A DNA stretch of 64,000 bases, from the NCBI GenBank assembly GCA_964427875.1, contig CAYRVX010000022.1, positions 1 to 64,000 on the forward strand, read 5' to 3'. Under the pieces are notes generated by a model, which saw only the letters and a list, made by a program, of their open reading frames with translations, did not search any database and was not told the origin of the DNA. A program made the translations under genes and the position numbers. Below are positions 61,902-64,000 of this stretch, one piece after another (positions within the stretch are counted from its first letter, which is position 1; each line of letters begins with the position of its first letter). The DNA is from CAYRVX01 sp964427875. GTDB lineage: Bacteria > Planctomycetota > Phycisphaerae > SM23-33.

Positions 61902-64000
61902 TCACCTGGTCGGGTCGGCGGCTACCTGTAGACCGACGTCGAGGTCGCCTCCGCGGCGGCCTTTGCGGCCGTGGACGGCGAGGACGTTCGGGCCCTTGGT
62001 GAGCAGCTTCGCGGCGGCGTCGGCAAGCGGGATGTCGCCGTACTTGCTCCTCTGCGGGCCGCGAACGATCTCGGCGACCTTGACGCCGTTGAGGTACACG
62101 GCCGTGATGCAGTCCCGGCTGCTCATCAGCCTCAGCCGCAGCTTCGCCCGCGGGGGCCTCTTGAGCGTGAAGGTCTTCCGCAGGAGGAGGTGGCGGCCCT
62201 TCCATCGGATCCCGTCCCTCTCGCCGACGGGCCCGGTGCCCTCGGCCCACTTGGAGTCGTCGAATTCCGCTGTCTGCCAGCCCTTGAGCTTCTCCCAGGC
62301 CGGATCGGTTTTCGGCGGCTCGGCCTTCGCATCGCCCCACTGGTGGACCTTCCACGTCTGCGGGACGTGCTCGCTGGTGGGCACCAGCGCGTCCCATCTC
62401 GCCGGGTGCACGGTCCCGACGTCCTCCAGGATCGTCGCCGCCCGAACGCCGTAGTAGTGCCAGTACTGCCAGGCGAAGTCCTTCAGCTTCGTCCAGGCCT
62501 GGTAGTACTCCTTGCCGGTCTCGACCCACCGCTCGTTTGCGGCCATTGTCTTCTGCGCATCCGCCAGGAGCGGGTCGTCCTTGCCGAGAAGTTTCTCCAG
62601 GGACCGCAGGATCTCGGAGGCCCGGTACACGTCTCGCCCGTCGATGCTCCGCTGAAACGCATCGAGGGACAGCGCGGCGCTCTTCCTCTGCCGGTCGAAC
62701 GCCTTGCCGAGCTGTGCGGCCAGCTCCCGTTCGTCGGCGGGGACGCCTCGTTTCTTCCGGAACGGCGCGAGGGCCTCCTCGAACTGGCTCCACTTCTTGT
62801 CCATGAAGAGCGTCCGGGCCTTGCGGAGGTCGCCGGAGAGCTTCTGCCCGAAGACGCCGCGCTCGGCGCCCAGGATTCGCAGCTTCCTCAGCGGCATGGC
62901 GTACAGCAGCGCCAGGCCGCCGGTGGTGTAGATGGGCCCGTTGAACGTATAGTGGCCGGGCGTGCGGCCCGAGAGGTTCTCGGCGTTCGGCAGGTTGACG
63001 ATTCCGCCCCGCCATGTGCGGCAGAGGTCGTAGTACCACTTCTGGTAATCCATGAACGGGCGGAAGGTCTCCCTGCCCGCCAGCTCGGCGGCGATCGGCC
63101 CCCACATGATGCTGAAGAACGAGCCCGTGTGGCCCTCTTCGCGGTACCTGTAGGCCGCGGCGACGGGGGCGCTGAACGCCCGGACGGTCTCGCCTTCGCC
63201 GCGGAGCAGATTGAAGATCACCGCCGCGATGGCGTTCTTTCCGTTGCCGCTGTTGCCGCGCCACGGCACGTGGTCGCCGTAGGGGATCCACCCCTTGCCG
63301 GCGTAATTCCGGAAGAACACGACGGACTTCTTCAGGGCGACCTCGTCCACGCGGATCCCGCACTCCCTGGCGAGCACCAGCGTCATCAGGCAGGTCAACC
63401 CGACCTGGTTGACCGCGCCGTACCCGTCCCAGGGGCTGTTGTGGCCCCAGCTTCCGCAGGCCATCTGCCCCTCGGCGATCGCGCCGCAGAGGGCCTTGAG
63501 CTCCGGGATGACGGCGTAATCGCCCGTGGCGAGGTAGTATTCCGCCAGGAAGATGCCCGCGTAGCTCCGCGGCCAGTTGTTCAGCGAGATCTTCTCGGTG
63601 GCGAACCTCTGATCGACGAACCAGTGGGCGGCCAGCCGGGCGTTGGCGAGGTACTTCACGTCGCCGGAGGCGAGCAGCAGCAGGCCGGCCCAGGCCGTGG
63701 GCATGCCCAGCTCGCCCTCGGTGTGGCCGTCGGGATACTGCCGACGCGCCAGGAACTCGCAGGCCTCCGCGAGGATCTTGCGGGACTTCCTGCACTCGAA
63801 CGGCCAGGTGGGGCTGTAGGCGCCGAGCTTGCGCAGCTTCACGTTGACGGCGATCTCCTCCTCGCCGCGCAGGACGGTCAGCGCCAGGCCCTTCTTCCCG
63901 CCGGCCTCGCTTTCGCCGATCGCCTGGCCGAGGGCCATCCGGCAGTCGCCGCCCTCGGGGAACGCCGTCTCGTTGGCGCCGAGGATGACGTCCCCGATCC
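61902..64000 (-). CDS. PDZ plus DUF6288-like helical protein, 5' end beyond window
   Basis: About 699 residues are visible; the start lies beyond base 64000. The first visible 65 residues form a PDZ domain (IGDVILGANETAFPEGGDC, LALTVLRGEEEIAVNVKL). Next is an alpha/alpha-toroid of the prenyltransferase/DUF6288 kind (LAEACEFLARRQYPDGH, LAEYYLATGDYAVIPELK, CGSWGHNSPWDGYG). The last 150 residues are a GH2-like sugar-binding sandwich (TAEFDDSKWAEGTG, AVYLNGVKVAEIVRG, GPNVLAVHGRKG). Probably exported, but the signal is not in view. No catalytic site recognised. It leads the small operon with the fifth sulfatase, which suggests a place in the same glycan pathway. Confidence 0.8.
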   Translation of the reverse strand, partial: IGDVILGANETAFPEGGDCRMALGQAIGESEAGGKKGLALTVLRGEEEIAVNVKLRKLGAYSPTWPFECRKSRKILAEACEFLARRQYPDGHTEGELGMPTAWAGLLLLASGDVKYLANARLAAHWFVDQRFATEKISLNNWPRSYAGIFLAEYYLATGDYAVIPELKALCGAIAEGQMACGSWGHNSPWDGYGAVNQVGLTCLMTLVLARECGIRVDEVALKKSVVFFRNYAGKGWIPYGDHVPWRGNSGNGKNAIAAVIFNLLRGEGETVRAFSAPVAAAYRYREEGHTGSFFSIMWGPIAAELAGRETFRPFMDYQKWYYDLCRTWRGGIVNLPNAENLSGRTPGHYTFNGPIYTTGGLALLYAMPLRKLRILGAERGVFGQKLSGDLRKARTLFMDKKWSQFEEALAPFRKKRGVPADERELAAQLGKAFDRQRKSAALSLDAFQRSIDGRDVYRASEILRSLEKLLGKDDPLLADAQKTMAANERWVETGKEYYQAWTKLKDFAWQYWHYYGVRAATILEDVGTVHPARWDALVPTSEHVPQTWKVHQWGDAKAEPPKTDPAWEKLKGWQTAEFDDSKWAEGTGPVGERDGIRWKGRHLLLRKTFTLKRPPRAKLRLRLMSSRDCITAVYLNGVKVAEIVRGPQRSKYGDIPLADAAAKLLTKGPNVLAVHGRKGRRGGDLDVGLQVAADPTR

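Noticed and set aside
61894..63795. 5' extension of the fifth sulfatase reading frame
   Set aside because: The extension is an out-of-frame reading of the PDZ/DUF6288-like gene; the sulfatase fold begins right after the ATG at 61893.

Overview
The window is a GC-rich, protein-dense stretch from a bacterium of the Planctomycetota type, probably a metagenome-assembled genome because a 100-base N gap interrupts it. The assignment rests on gene content: five sulfatases, several Tat-exported enzymes, HzsA-like proteins with two CxxCH haem motifs, PQQ/kelch/FG-GAP beta-propellers, GH123-like proteins and a BlaI/M56 pair. I cannot fix the class. I saw no tRNA, rRNA or CRISPR array, though I could not run a covariance or repeat search.

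Layout. 1-1200: an alpha/beta hydrolase cut by the window edge and a small DUF6504-like protein. 1280-33017: a block of mostly large exported proteins on alternating strands. It holds a dihaem HzsA-like protein fused to a sulfatase-modifying-factor fold, an unknown exported protein, a heparinase II/III-like lyase, a Tat sulfatase, a second HzsA-like protein paired with a PQQ-type propeller, a jelly-roll protein, a 1155-residue unknown, an iron-dependent alcohol dehydrogenase, a translationally coupled GH123-like plus propeller/malectin pair, an MNT-HEPN module and another GH123-like protein. 33351-35494: a BlaI repressor and M56 sensor protease with a readable operator-promoter, broken by the N gap. 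35495-37834: a decayed region with a RelE/helicase-type remnant, a REP-transposase tail, inverted and direct repeats and one intact phosphatase. 37835-49965: DUF2284 and ASPIC/FG-GAP proteins, a hexapeptide acetyltransferase, a gamma-glutamyltransferase, a kelch propeller, an antitoxin with a truncated toxin, and a coupled TPP-decarboxylase/GH123-like pair. 50226-60510: a six-gene plus-strand operon (Gfo/Idh/MocA oxidoreductase, HEAT-ThuA protein, TIM-barrel sugar isomerase, three sulfatases). 60514-64000: a minus-strand fifth sulfatase and a PDZ/DUF6288-like protein cut by the window end.

Taken together the genes look like a scavenging system for sulfated, probably amino-sugar-containing glycans. 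Sulfatases and a heparinase-like lyase would strip and cut the polymer, GH123-like enzymes would release sugars, and the Gfo/Idh-isomerase-ThuA set would handle the freed sugar by an oxidative route. This joint role is inferred from families and gene order; no substrate can be read from the sequence.
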